Positions 7,493 through 14,954 of a stretch of 35,374 nt of DNA are shown in pieces (the stretch's first letter is position 1; the number at the start of each line of letters is the position of its first letter). Source of the DNA: JAJAZB01 sp964244295. GTDB lineage: Bacteria > Bacteroidota > Bacteroidia > Cytophagales > Spirosomataceae. Made by a program: the position numbers and the translations under genes. The notes below the pieces were generated by a model, which saw only the letters and a list, made by a program, of their open reading frames with translations, was not told where the DNA came from and searched no databases. The stretch covers positions 1-35,374 of the forward strand of contig CAXTIG010000057.1 in NCBI GenBank assembly GCA_964244295.1. The letters are read 5' to 3'.

Positions 7493-8612
7493 GCAACACT
7501 ACGACGTCATCGTCATCGGCGGCGGCTTGGCGGGCCTGGCGGCCAGCATCCGACTCGCCCAGAAAGGCCGGAAAGTGCTGGTGGTCGAGCGAAAAACCTA
7601 CCCCTTCCACCGCGTTTGCGGCGAGTACGTTTCCAACGAAACTTTGCCGTTTCTGGAAAGTCTCGGTCTCCACCCTGCCGACCACGGCGCGGCCCGCATC
7701 CAGAAATTCCGCTTCACCGCCCCCGGTGGCCGCGCCCTCGATGCCCCGCTGGATTTAGGCGGTTTCGGCCTGAGCCGCTACACCCTCGATTTTGAACTCT
7801 TCAAACTGGCCCAAAGACAGGGCGTAGAATTCAAACTCGGCACGACGGTCGAGAAAATCGAGCGGGTCGAAAACGAAGAATTCTCAATTTTCAATTCTCA
7901 ATTTTCAATTGGAAAAGCTCCCGTCGTCCTCGGTAGTTTCGGCAAGCGCACCCGCCTCGACGCTACGCTGGGCCGCGATTTTTTGAAAAAACGTTCGCCG
8001 TACCTCGGTGTGAAATACCACGTCAAAACGGATTTTCCAACGGACTTAATCGCCCTCCACAACTTCCAGGACGGTTACTGCGGCATCTCGGCCATCGAAG
8101 ACGGCAAATTCTGCCTCTGCTACCTCAGCACCCGCGAAAACCTTCGTCGCCACGGCAGCATTCCCGACATGGAAAAGGCTATTCTGTGGAAAAACCCGCA
8201 CCTCCGTCGGATTTTCACCGAATCTGAGTTTTTGTACGAAAAACCCGAAGTCATCAACGAAATCAGCTTCGCGCCCAAAACCTGCATAGAAAATGGAATG
8301 CTGATGGTGGGCGACGCGGCGGGGCTGATTACCCCACTCTGCGGCAACGGCATGGCGATGGCGATGCACGGGGCCAAGCTCGCCGCCGACCTGACGGAAG
8401 AGTTTTTAGCCGGAAAAATTAACTGCGAACGGCTTGAAAATCAATACATCGCTACCTGGCGGCGGCACTTCGCCGGGCGACTTTGGGTGGGGCGGCAGGT
8501 GCAGAAATTATTCGGGAATGAGCGCCTTTCGGACGCGGCGGCGGTGGGATTCGGGCTGGCGAAGCCGCTGCTGGGGGCCGTGATTCGAGCGACGCACGGG
8601 AGGGAGTTTTAG
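7491..8612 (+). CDS. FAD-dependent oxidoreductase, geranylgeranyl reductase-like
   Basis: Flavoprotein of the geranylgeranyl reductase/FixC-like group, 373 aa, acting on lipid or polyketide-type double bonds or hydroxylations; the substrate is unknown. The FAD-binding GGGLAG is at 10-15, VVERK at 31-35, the FHRVCGEYVS block at 39-48, and the second FAD motif GDAAGLITPLCGNGM at 274-288. The start is TTG 7491, preceded directly by AGGAAG, which lies in a palindromic repeat; no ATG is available nearby. Residues about 130-141 (EFSIFNSQFSIG) are encoded by two 14-bp tandem repeats plus flanks, an in-frame insertion in a surface-loop region. The stop codon is shared with the arm of the palindrome that follows. 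Confidence 0.88.
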   Translation: MQHYDVIVIGGGLAGLAASIRLAQKGRKVLVVERKTYPFHRVCGEYVSNETLPFLESLGLHPADHGAARIQKFRFTAPGGRALDAPLDLGGFGLSRYTLDFELFKLAQRQGVEFKLGTTVEKIERVENEEFSIFNSQFSIGKAPVVLGSFGKRTRLDATLGRDFLKKRSPYLGVKYHVKTDFPTDLIALHNFQDGYCGISAIEDGKFCLCYLSTRENLRRHGSIPDMEKAILWKNPHLRRIFTESEFLYEKPEVINEISFAPKTCIENGMLMVGDAAGLITPLCGNGMAMAMHGAKLAADLTEEFLAGKINCERLENQYIATWRRHFAGRLWVGRQVQKLFGNERLSDAAAVGFGLAKPLLGAVIRATHGREF

Positions 8613-8712
8613 TCAGAATCAGAATTTACAGAATTCAGGAATTTTCAGAATTTCTTGATGCATTTTTTCAATTCTGAAAATTCCTGAATTCTGTAAATTC
8701 TGATTCTGACTA
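8610..8712. terminator. 44-bp-arm palindrome between convergent genes, including both stop codons
   Basis: A perfect inverted repeat by eye: 8610-8653 pairs with 8669-8712 around a short loop containing T6. It reads TAGTCAGAATCAG... at the left and ...CTGATTCTGACTA at the right. The outermost TAG on each strand is the stop codon of the flanking gene (oxidoreductase on plus, mutarotase on minus). It can act as a bidirectional terminator. Confidence 0.75.
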
Positions 8713-9888
8713 CTTCACCGAAAACCGATACTCCGTCGTCGAACGGAAGGTCTGGCCCGGTTTCAGGATCGTGTTGGGGTAACTGGGGTGGTTGGGCGAG
8801 TCGGGGTAGTGCTGGGTTTCGAGGGCCAGCGCCTCGCGGAAGCCGGTGGGTTTGCCGCCCTTCATCACGTCTTTGCCCGCGAAAAAATTGCCGCCGTAAA
8901 ATTGCATCGCCGGTTCGGTGGTAAAAATCTCCATTCGGATGCCCGACTTGTCGCCGGTAATTTCCCCGGCTTTGCCCATGCCTTCTTTTTTGTTGAGCAC
9001 CCAGTTGTGGTCGTAGCCACCCCCGAATTTGAGTTGCTCATTTTTTTCCTCCACCCGCGCCCCGATGGCCGTGGGTTGGCGGAAATCGAAGGGCGTTCCG
9101 GCCACCGAAACCGGCTCGCCCTGCGGAATCAGGCCCGCGTCCACGGCAGAAAACTTGTCGGCGTCGATGGTCAGGACGTGCCCGTTGATGCTCCCGCTGC
9201 CTTCGCCGTTGAGGTTGAAAAAGGCGTGGTTGGTCGGGTTGTAGGGCGTGGCCTGGTCGGTGGTGGCGGTGTAGTCGATTTTCAAGCCGTTGTCTGTCAG
9301 CGAGTAAATCACTTTCGTCGTCAGGTTTCCGGGAAAACCGCCTTCGCCGTCTTTCGCCACGTAGGTTAGTTCCAGCGTTTGGTCGTCCACCGGCCGGGCC
9401 TCCCAAACCTGGTTGTGAAATCCCGTCGAGCCGCTGTGGAGGTTGTGGCCGTTGTTGTTCAACTCGGTCTGGTAGCTTTTTCCGTCGAGGGTAAATTTTC
9501 CCTTTCCAATCCGGTTGCCCACCCGCCCGACGATGGGGCCGTAAAACGGTTCGGTGGCAGCCTGATAGCCCTTCAAGTCCTTGAAACCCGGCACCACGTC
9601 AACGGGATTTCCCGCCTGGTCGGGCACGATCAGGCTCACCACGCGGGCCCCAAAGTTGGTGATCGCGACCTGAACCGCCCCGGCCTTTAACACGTAGAGC
9701 GCGGTTTTTTTGCCCTTCACTTCCGAATCAAAACCCTTCGGGTCAGGTAATTGAGCGGCGGAGGTAGCGGTGTTGTCGGTCATGGCCGTGGTGGTCGAAT
9801 CGGTCGAAGTTTCGGTTTTGGAAGACGATTGGCAGGCGTTGAAGGCCAGCAAGGCAGCCAGTGCTGCCGGGAAAAGGTGTTTTCGCAT
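8710..9888 (-). CDS. aldose 1-epimerase (galactose mutarotase), lipoprotein
   Basis: Interconverts alpha and beta anomers of aldoses such as galactose or glucose. The protein is 392 aa. The N-terminus is a lipoprotein signal ending FNAC (Cys19) followed by a Ser/Thr-rich linker (QSSSKTETST), so it is probably anchored in the cell envelope. Catalytic residues of the family are visible: H148 (NNNGHNLHSG), H221 (YNPTNHAFFNL), D293 (GYDHNW) and the base E357 (ALETQHYPD). GRVGNRI at 121-127 is the usual arginine-bearing motif. A TAnnTTTG promoter box lies 27 bp upstream. Its stop codon is part of the long palindrome at 8610-8712. Confidence 0.93.
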   Translation of the reverse strand: MRKHLFPAALAALLAFNACQSSSKTETSTDSTTTAMTDNTATSAAQLPDPKGFDSEVKGKKTALYVLKAGAVQVAITNFGARVVSLIVPDQAGNPVDVVPGFKDLKGYQAATEPFYGPIVGRVGNRIGKGKFTLDGKSYQTELNNNGHNLHSGSTGFHNQVWEARPVDDQTLELTYVAKDGEGGFPGNLTTKVIYSLTDNGLKIDYTATTDQATPYNPTNHAFFNLNGEGSGSINGHVLTIDADKFSAVDAGLIPQGEPVSVAGTPFDFRQPTAIGARVEEKNEQLKFGGGYDHNWVLNKKEGMGKAGEITGDKSGIRMEIFTTEPAMQFYGGNFFAGKDVMKGGKPTGFREALALETQHYPDSPNHPSYPNTILKPGQTFRSTTEYRFSVK

Positions 9889-9914
9889 GGGTTGGTCAGA
9901 GGAAAATCAAGCGC

Positions 9915-9922
9915 CAAAAGTA
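9915..9922 (-). promoter_or_regulatory. -7 promoter box for mutarotase gene
   Basis: On the minus strand the sequence is TACTTTTG, a perfect match to the Bacteroidota TAnnTTTG element, 27 bp before the ATG at 9888. A clear -33 TTG is not seen. Confidence 0.55.
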
Positions 9923-9930
9923 GCAGTTTA

Positions 9931-10009
9931 GAGGAGAGAGGATAGTGGAAAGAGGAAAGAATGCAAAGTCAAAAGCTGTCCTCTGTCCCCTATCCTCTCT
10001 CCTCTCTAT
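9931..10009. repeat. purine-rich imperfect palindrome (GAGGAGAGAGGATAG)
   Basis: The left arm GAGGAGAGAGGATAG at 9931-9945 pairs with CTATCCTCTCTCCTC near 9989-10003, with partial pairing inside. It lies between the mutarotase promoter and the end of the Lrp-type regulator gene and may terminate the latter. Confidence 0.6.
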
Positions 10010-10010
10010 T

Positions 10011-10469
10011 CTAAACGCCAATCGCCGTCGTGCTTTTCACCTCTTCCATCACGAACGAGCTGCTCATGTGCGAGACGCTTTTCAGCACGGATAACTTACT
10101 CTGGTAAAACGAGTTGTACGCCTCCATGTCGCTCACGACGACCTTCAGCAGGTAATCGAAATTGCCCGACACCACGGCGCATTCGAGCACTTCGGGCATT
10201 TGCCGGATCACGTCGTTGAACTCCAGAAAACTTTCCTGACGCTGCTTGTCGAGGGTGATGAAGCAGTACACCGTCAGGCTGCGGCCCAAGGCCCGGCGGT
10301 TGAGCAGGGTCACGTATTTTTCAATCACGCCCTCGCGCTCCAGTTTTTTCACGCGGTCGTGAACGGGCGTGATGCTGAGGTTGATGTGCTCGGCAATCTC
10401 GCGGCTCGTGAGCCGGGCGTTGCCTTGCAACAGCGTGAGAATTTTCCGGTCGGTGTCGTCGAGGGGCAT
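10011..10469 (-). CDS. Lrp/AsnC-family transcriptional regulator
   Basis: A 152-aa amino-acid-responsive regulator. The N-terminal winged helix-turn-helix covers about residues 5-60 (LDDTDRKILTLLQGNARLT, recognition helix SITPVHDRVKKLEREG), and the C-terminal RAM ligand-binding domain runs from about 65 to 140. It is transcribed away from alanine dehydrogenase across a 421-bp gap. In other bacteria Lrp-type regulators encoded beside ald control it in response to alanine, so regulation of the neighbouring gene is a reasonable inference. A long hairpin occupies nearly half of the shared gap. Confidence 0.93.
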   Translation of the reverse strand: MPLDDTDRKILTLLQGNARLTSREIAEHINLSITPVHDRVKKLEREGVIEKYVTLLNRRALGRSLTVYCFITLDKQRQESFLEFNDVIRQMPEVLECAVVSGNFDYLLKVVVSDMEAYNSFYQSKLSVLKSVSHMSSSFVMEEVKSTTAIGV

Positions 10470-10504
10470 AAATCGAAGCGTTTAGCCGTTACCGTAACCA
10501 CCAC

Positions 10505-10698
10505 GTCATTGCGAGCGCAGCCAAAGAAAACGAGTGAAACGGGATTTCTTTGGCGGAGCGAAGCAATCCCCTCCCGGAGACCAAACGATTCGTCGCCAAG
10601 TATTTCCCCAAAGCTCTCTCGGTCTCCGGCAGGGGATTGCCGCGCTCCGCCAAAGAAATCCCGTTTCACTCGTTTTCTTTGGCTGCGCTCGCAATGAC
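10505..10698. repeat. 194-bp GTCATTGCGAG long hairpin between lrp-type gene and ald
   Basis: About 78-bp arms with only a few mismatches by eye: the left begins GTCATTGCGAGCGCAGCC and the right ends GGCTGCGCTCGCAATGAC. The unpaired centre is about 36 bp (10583-10618). The GTCATTGCGAG...CAATC outline resembles intergenic repeats seen in many bacterial phyla. It leaves about 190 bp for the ald promoter. The rest of the 421-bp gap shows no gene. Confidence 0.85.
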
Positions 10699-10890
10699 GC
10701 CGAGGTTAGACACCCAAAGCGTAAATTTTTCGGCAGCAGGTTTCTCATAAGTCCATTTCTCCGAAAAATAAAGCCAAATCTATCGCTTCCAGAGAATGAT
10801 TTTGGTATTTCTCCCACGCTCCCCGAAAATCCTTCTACAAACCAGACCTTTGCCCCATCGTTTCCAAAAAACTTAAACCGCTGCAACACC

Positions 10891-12024
10891 ATGATCATCG
10901 GCGTTCCCAAAGAAATCAAAAACAACGAAAACCGGGTGGGCCTCACGCCCGCCGGAGTAGCCGAATTCCGCAAGCACGGCCACGCAGTGTACATCCAGGC
11001 CAGCGCCGGGGAAGGCAGCGGTTTTTCGGATGAAGAATACGCCGAAGCCGGGGCCAGCCTGCTCGCCACCATCGAGGAAGTGTACGGCATCGCCGAGATG
11101 GTCGTGAAGGTGAAAGAACCCATCGCCTCGGAGTACCCGCTCATCCGCGAGGGACAGTTGCTGTTTACCTACTTCCACTTTGCCTCGTCCGAAGAACTCA
11201 CCCACGCCATGATGCAGCGCGGGGCGGTGTGTCTGGCTTACGAAACCGTCGAGAAAACCGACCGCAGCCTGCCGCTGCTCGTGCCGATGAGCGAAGTGGC
11301 GGGCCGGATGGCGATTCAGGAAGGCGCGAAGTATCTGGAAAAACCCATGAAAGGCCGGGGCATCCTGCTCGGCGGCGTGGCCGGGGTAAAACCCGCCAAC
11401 GTGCTGATTCTGGGCGGGGGCATCGTGGGCACCCAGGCCGCCAAAATGGCCGCCGGCCTCGGTTCCAACGTCACCATCGTCGATGTGAGCCTGCCTCGTC
11501 TTCGCTACCTCGAAGACATCATGCCCGCCAACGTGGACACGGTCATGTCCAACGCCTACAACATCCGCGAACTCATCAAAAGCGCCGACCTGATCGTGGG
11601 CGCGGTGCTGATTCCGGGGGCCAAAGCCCCGCACCTCATCACCCGCGAGATGCTCAAGCTGATGAAACCCGGCACCGTGCTCGTCGACGTGGCCGTCGAC
11701 CAGGGCGGTTGCATCGAAACCTGCACCCCCACCACGCACGAAAACCCGACCTTCGTCATCGACGGCATCGTGCATTACTGCGTGGCGAATATGCCGGGGG
11801 CGGTGCCCTACACCAGCACACTCGCCCTCACCAACGCCACGCTGCCCTACGCCATTCAACTGGCGAACAAAGGCTGGCAACGCGCCTGCGCCGAAAACGA
11901 GGAACTCAAAAAGGGCCTCAACGTGGTATACGGCAAAGTCGTCTATCGCGGGGTGTCCGAAGCCTGGGGCCTGCCCCTCGATGACGTGAGCCGCGTGATG
12001 GCGCAAAGCGAACTGGTGGCCTGA
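10891..12024 (+). CDS. ald: alanine dehydrogenase
   Basis: Converts L-alanine, NAD+ and water to pyruvate, ammonia and NADH, feeding alanine into central metabolism. It is 377 aa from ATG 10891. The catalytic residues known from the family are all at the expected positions: R15, K75, H96 and D270. The NAD-binding motif GGGIVG is at 175-180, with D198 at the end of the second strand. N-terminal IGVPKEIKNNENRVGLTP is diagnostic. An open frame extends upstream into the hairpin but is not coding. The Lrp/AsnC regulator lies divergently upstream. A U-rich terminator hairpin is at 12167-12200. Confidence 0.97.
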   Translation: MIIGVPKEIKNNENRVGLTPAGVAEFRKHGHAVYIQASAGEGSGFSDEEYAEAGASLLATIEEVYGIAEMVVKVKEPIASEYPLIREGQLLFTYFHFASSEELTHAMMQRGAVCLAYETVEKTDRSLPLLVPMSEVAGRMAIQEGAKYLEKPMKGRGILLGGVAGVKPANVLILGGGIVGTQAAKMAAGLGSNVTIVDVSLPRLRYLEDIMPANVDTVMSNAYNIRELIKSADLIVGAVLIPGAKAPHLITREMLKLMKPGTVLVDVAVDQGGCIETCTPTTHENPTFVIDGIVHYCVANMPGAVPYTSTLALTNATLPYAIQLANKGWQRACAENEELKKGLNVVYGKVVYRGVSEAWGLPLDDVSRVMAQSELVA

Positions 12025-12030
12025 CCCAAA

Positions 12031-12137
12031 GGATGCCAGCCGTACAAAGCCTGTGCGCGGACACGGCTGGCATCCGCCTCGGCCGGTAGCCCAATTGCGC
12101 CGAGCGGCTGGCATCCGCCCCCGTCGGTAGCCCAATT
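12031..12137. repeat. GGCTGGCATCC repeat cluster downstream of ald
   Basis: A direct repeat of about 33 bp occurs at 12064-12096 and 12105-12137, each starting CGGCTGGCATCCGCC and ending CGGTAGCCCAATT. An inverted partner GGATGCCAGCCG lies at 12031-12042, so either copy can fold with it. Only short differences separate the two direct copies. Confidence 0.7.
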
Positions 12138-12166
12138 TTTTAGCAGAACTTCATCGGACAAACGAC

Positions 12167-12200
12167 CCCACCCCGACCACTCAGGGTGGGTTTTTGTTTT
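12167..12200 (+). terminator. rho-independent terminator after ald
   Basis: 7-bp stem CCCACCC (12167-12173) / GGGTGGG (12184-12190), 10-nt loop, then TTTTTGTTTT. It ends 6 nt before the first ATG of the Uma2 gene, which argues that the Uma2 start may be a little further downstream. Confidence 0.75.
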
Positions 12201-12205
12201 CAAAC

Positions 12206-12844
12206 ATGAAGGCTTACTTTTGGAAAAACGCCGCTGCCATGCTGACCGAAGCGATTGAACGAAAAGGGCTTTTCACCCTGACCCTGTTGCCCCAGTGGAC
12301 ATCGGAGGATGATTTTTTCGATTTCTGCCAACTCAACAAAAACCTCCGGTTTGAGCGCACGGCGACCGGGGAAATTCTCGTCATGCCACCCACCGGAAGC
12401 GAGGGGAGCGCCTCGAACAACCAACTCAATTTTGAACTCGAATACTGGAATCGACAAACGGGAAGTCAGGGCGTGACCTTTGACTCCAACGGCGGTTTCA
12501 CCTTGCCGGACACCTCGGTAAAAGCCGCTGACGCCACCTGGATTTTCAAAGACCGCTGGCTAACCCTCTCGCCTACAGACCGCAAGAAATTCGCGCACAT
12601 TACCCCTGATTTTGTCATCGAATTGATGTCAGAAAACGACAAGTTGGGCGAAAGCCAGGAAAAAATGATGGAGTGGATGGACAACGGCGTACGCCTCGGC
12701 TGGCTGATTGACCCGAAACAGGAAAAGGTTTTTATTTACCGCCCGGAAGGCCTGATTTCCATCGTGGAAGGGTTTGACAAAACGGTTTCGGGGGAAGAGG
12801 TTTTGGTGGGATTTGAGTTGAGGTTGGAACGGTTGAGGGTTTGA
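12206..12844 (+). CDS. Uma2-family putative endonuclease (DUF820)
   Basis: Uma2/DUF820 proteins have a PD-(D/E)xK nuclease fold and are common in multicopy in Cyanobacteria and Bacteroidota; their biological role is unsettled. The likely active-site residues are D109 (AADATWIF), D135 and E139 (PDFVIEL), and a downstream lysine. The protein is 212 aa from ATG 12206. An internal ATG at 12239 (MLTEAIERKG) is also plausible because a terminator ends directly before 12206. Neither has a clear ribosome-binding site. The stop TGA overlaps a possible TTG start of a micro-ORF. Confidence 0.88.
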   Translation: MKAYFWKNAAAMLTEAIERKGLFTLTLLPQWTSEDDFFDFCQLNKNLRFERTATGEILVMPPTGSEGSASNNQLNFELEYWNRQTGSQGVTFDSNGGFTLPDTSVKAADATWIFKDRWLTLSPTDRKKFAHITPDFVIELMSENDKLGESQEKMMEWMDNGVRLGWLIDPKQEKVFIYRPEGLISIVEGFDKTVSGEEVLVGFELRLERLRV

Positions 12845-12915
12845 GAAATAAAGCAATCGGCTACTGGAACGTCATTACGGAAATAGACGACGAACTAAAC
12901 GAAGAAAAGTCATGA
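12841..12915 (+). CDS. possible 24-aa micro-ORF linking Uma2 and downstream gene
   Basis: TTG at 12841 overlaps the Uma2 stop (TTGA). It opens a short acidic peptide (ending TEIDDELNEEKS) whose TGA at 12913 overlaps the ATG of the next gene (ATGA). The double overlap suggests translational coupling. The peptide itself is unrecognised and may be chance. Confidence 0.25.
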   Translation: MRNKAIGYWNVITEIDDELNEEKS

Positions 12916-13142
12916 TTGACGAGGCTAACGCCTATTTGAGTCGAATCGACTCGACTAACTCAACCGCCAAAAAGCAGACCGCCGCTGCTGAGTTACAGGC
13001 GTTTTACCAAACGCTGAGTGAAGAACAATACGAGCTTGTAAAAGAAAAGTTGCTGACTCCTCAATTGAATGAACTCAAAGTTCGCATGGCGAAATTGGAT
13101 GAGTTAATTGACGAAGTCTTTTTTGAAAAAATGATTCGTTGA
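12912..13142 (+). CDS. small helical hypothetical protein (76 aa)
   Basis: No family recognised. The 76-residue protein is charged and strongly helix-forming, with heptad-like leucines in the second half (LTPQLNELKVRMAKLDELIDE), so a short coiled coil is likely. There is no signal peptide or membrane segment. It starts at an ATGA overlap with a micro-ORF and lies in a visibly AT-richer stretch (12840-13680) than the surrounding genes, which suggests foreign origin. An antitoxin- or adaptor-type role can be imagined but nothing in the sequence proves it. Confidence 0.6.
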   Translation: MIDEANAYLSRIDSTNSTAKKQTAAAELQAFYQTLSEEQYELVKEKLLTPQLNELKVRMAKLDELIDEVFFEKMIR

Positions 13143-13189
13143 TTTTCACCAAAAACAACTTAAAATATATTCAATTTCTTTTTTTAACT

Positions 13190-13657
13190 ATGAAAGCGTT
13201 CATTTTTTTGCTGGCTATTTTGCCGATTTCAAGTACTGCTCAATTGAAGTACGTTGACGTAGTTAAATTCGGGAGCGTGGGTTGTGTTAAGGCGCAACGG
13301 CGTGTTGATTATATCAAAAAAAATGGCACTCCAATGGTTACCAGAACTGACCTTTTTGTTATTGGAAGCGGCACGAAAGATGATTACTTTGAAATGAACG
13401 AGGTTGAAATGAGAGACTTTGTTGATGCACTGACTGCCATTGCTTCGGCTGATTACAGCCCTAAAGGTGAGATAGAAAAGCAAGTCCATTATAAAAATAT
13501 GAAAATCAGCGCAAAAGGATATGTTCCAGAAGGGGAGCGTGAAATGAAGTGTATTTTATTTACTCTGTCTGAAAAAATATGCGTATACAAGCGTGAAGAA
13601 TTGCTTGATTTAATTAAAATGCTCCAGCGGGTGATTGATTATAAAGATAAGTCCTGA
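13190..13657 (+). CDS. secreted hypothetical protein in AT-rich islet
   Basis: A 155-aa protein with a short Sec signal peptide (MKAFIFLLAILPISSTAQ, probable cleavage near residue 18). No family recognised. The mature part is mixed alpha/beta and lysine-rich, with three cysteines. ATG 13190 is chosen because the signal peptide begins there; an earlier in-frame codon at 13139 adds non-signal residues. Codon use is AT-rich (many AAA, GAT, TTT), unlike the neighbouring genes, suggesting recent acquisition along with the 76-aa gene 47 bp upstream. Confidence 0.65.
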   Translation: MKAFIFLLAILPISSTAQLKYVDVVKFGSVGCVKAQRRVDYIKKNGTPMVTRTDLFVIGSGTKDDYFEMNEVEMRDFVDALTAIASADYSPKGEIEKQVHYKNMKISAKGYVPEGEREMKCILFTLSEKICVYKREELLDLIKMLQRVIDYKDKS

Positions 13658-13698
13658 ACTAAAATAAAAACTATCCCTGCTCCCCTGCTCCCTGCTCA

Positions 13699-13735
13699 CA
13701 CCGATTTAGCTTCGCTGAACTCACGTTTGCAATCG
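13699..13735. repeat. 37-bp dispersed repeat, copy 2
   Basis: Exact copy of 1319-1355 in the same orientation, 33 bp beyond the stop of the minus-strand MFS gene. Confidence 0.7.
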
Positions 13736-13767
13736 GCGCGCACTCAATTCCGCATCTGTGACACCCT

Positions 13768-14937
13768 TCACACAAACGCCGCCGATTTCCGAAACGTCAT
13801 GTAGCCCAGCGCCCCCGCCGCCATGCCCGCCGAAATGTAAAAGTTGATGCTAAAATTGGCCGGGTTGCCCGCGTAGAGGAACCCGGAAATGTAGGCCCCC
13901 AACCCAATCCCCAGTTCCAGCGCGATGTACATCGTGGCGATGGCCTTGCCCCGGTTGTCGTCGTCGCTGAGGTCCACCGTCCAGGCGGTGATGGTGGGCG
14001 TGTTCATGCCGCTGGCCAGGCCGAATACCACCGCCGCCACGAGCAGCGTCCCGATGGAATTGGCGGAGGCCAGCAGCAGCAGCGCCACCACCAGCGCCAG
14101 CGCCGACACCCGCAGCACCCGCACCCGTCCGTAGCGGTCGGAGGTTTTGCTCGCCACGAGGCGCACCACCAACGCCGCCGCCGTGTACACGGCAAAAAAC
14201 AGCCCCTTGTTCGACAGCCCGAGGTGGTCGCTCAAATCGGGAGCCAGCGTAACGACCGCGCCGTAGGAGTACGAAATCAACAGCATCACAATGAACGTAG
14301 CCAACACCTTCGGCTCGAACAAGTCGCTTTTTTGTAGCACCAGGTGACTCGGACGGAAGCGCTGCCGGTCGGCGAGGGTTTCTTTCATCCGCCACAAAAT
14401 CAGGATCGACAGCAGCGCGAAAGCCGACGAAACGTAAAACATCACGTCCAGCCCAAACCACTCCGCCAAATAACTCCCCAGCGGCGGCCCACCCGACATC
14501 CCGATGCCCTGCGCCACGCCCAGCGTCCCGAGCGCCTCGCCCCGGCGGTTTTCGGGAATCAAATCGGCCACGTAGGCCGAGGTAGCGGTGGGTTTGAAAC
14601 CCGTCGAAAAGCCGTGAATGAGCCGGAGAAACAAAAAGCCGGAGACGCTGGAAATAATCGGATACAACAACCCGCAGACGAAGCAAACGAGCGAGCCGAA
14701 GGCCATGATCGGCACCCGGCCGATGGTGTCGGTGAGTTTCCCGGAAAAGGGCCGGGAGATACCCGCCGTGAGCGTAAACAAACTGACGATCAACCCGATG
14801 TACTGCGCCCCGCCGAGGCTGCGGAGGTAGCCCGGCAGTTCGGGCATGATCATGTTGAAGCTGGCCGTAAACAAAAAATTGCTCGCGCAGAGCAACCAGA
14901 ATTGAGTCGAATACAAACTTCGCGGGCTGGGATCCAT
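13768..14937 (-). CDS. MFS transporter
   Basis: Major facilitator superfamily permease of 389 aa with about 12 predicted membrane helices, located in the inner membrane. The loop 2-3 signature is present as GKLTDTIGRVPIM (about 66-78), and the C-half equivalent is SKTSDRYGRVRVL. GTLGVAQGIGMSGGPPLGSYLAE is the helix 5 motif C type seen in proton-driven drug/sugar exporters, so an efflux role is likely; the substrate is unknown. A TAnnTTTG promoter box ends only 4 nt before the ATG, which would give a nearly leaderless mRNA unless the true start is downstream. Confidence 0.92.
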   Translation of the reverse strand: MDPSPRSLYSTQFWLLCASNFLFTASFNMIMPELPGYLRSLGGAQYIGLIVSLFTLTAGISRPFSGKLTDTIGRVPIMAFGSLVCFVCGLLYPIISSVSGFLFLRLIHGFSTGFKPTATSAYVADLIPENRRGEALGTLGVAQGIGMSGGPPLGSYLAEWFGLDVMFYVSSAFALLSILILWRMKETLADRQRFRPSHLVLQKSDLFEPKVLATFIVMLLISYSYGAVVTLAPDLSDHLGLSNKGLFFAVYTAAALVVRLVASKTSDRYGRVRVLRVSALALVVALLLLASANSIGTLLVAAVVFGLASGMNTPTITAWTVDLSDDDNRGKAIATMYIALELGIGLGAYISGFLYAGNPANFSINFYISAGMAAGALGYMTFRKSAAFV

Positions 14938-14941
14938 ATCG

Positions 14942-14949
14942 CAAAGGTA
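14942..14949 (-). promoter_or_regulatory. -7 promoter box for MFS gene
   Basis: Minus strand TACCTTTG, a perfect TAnnTTTG. It lies 4 nt upstream of the ATG at 14937 and 5 bp from a perfect palindrome that occupies the place where a -33 element would be. Confidence 0.45.
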
Positions 14950-14954
14950 GGCGG

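Noticed and set aside
10534..10890. 119-residue N-terminal extension of alanine dehydrogenase
   Set aside because: It is translation of the long hairpin; the family start and catalytic residue numbering fit ATG 10891.
10873..12135. Minus-strand open frame (420 aa) opposite alanine dehydrogenase
   Set aside because: Histidine/glycine-rich shadow with no recognisable family; the plus strand is clearly ald.
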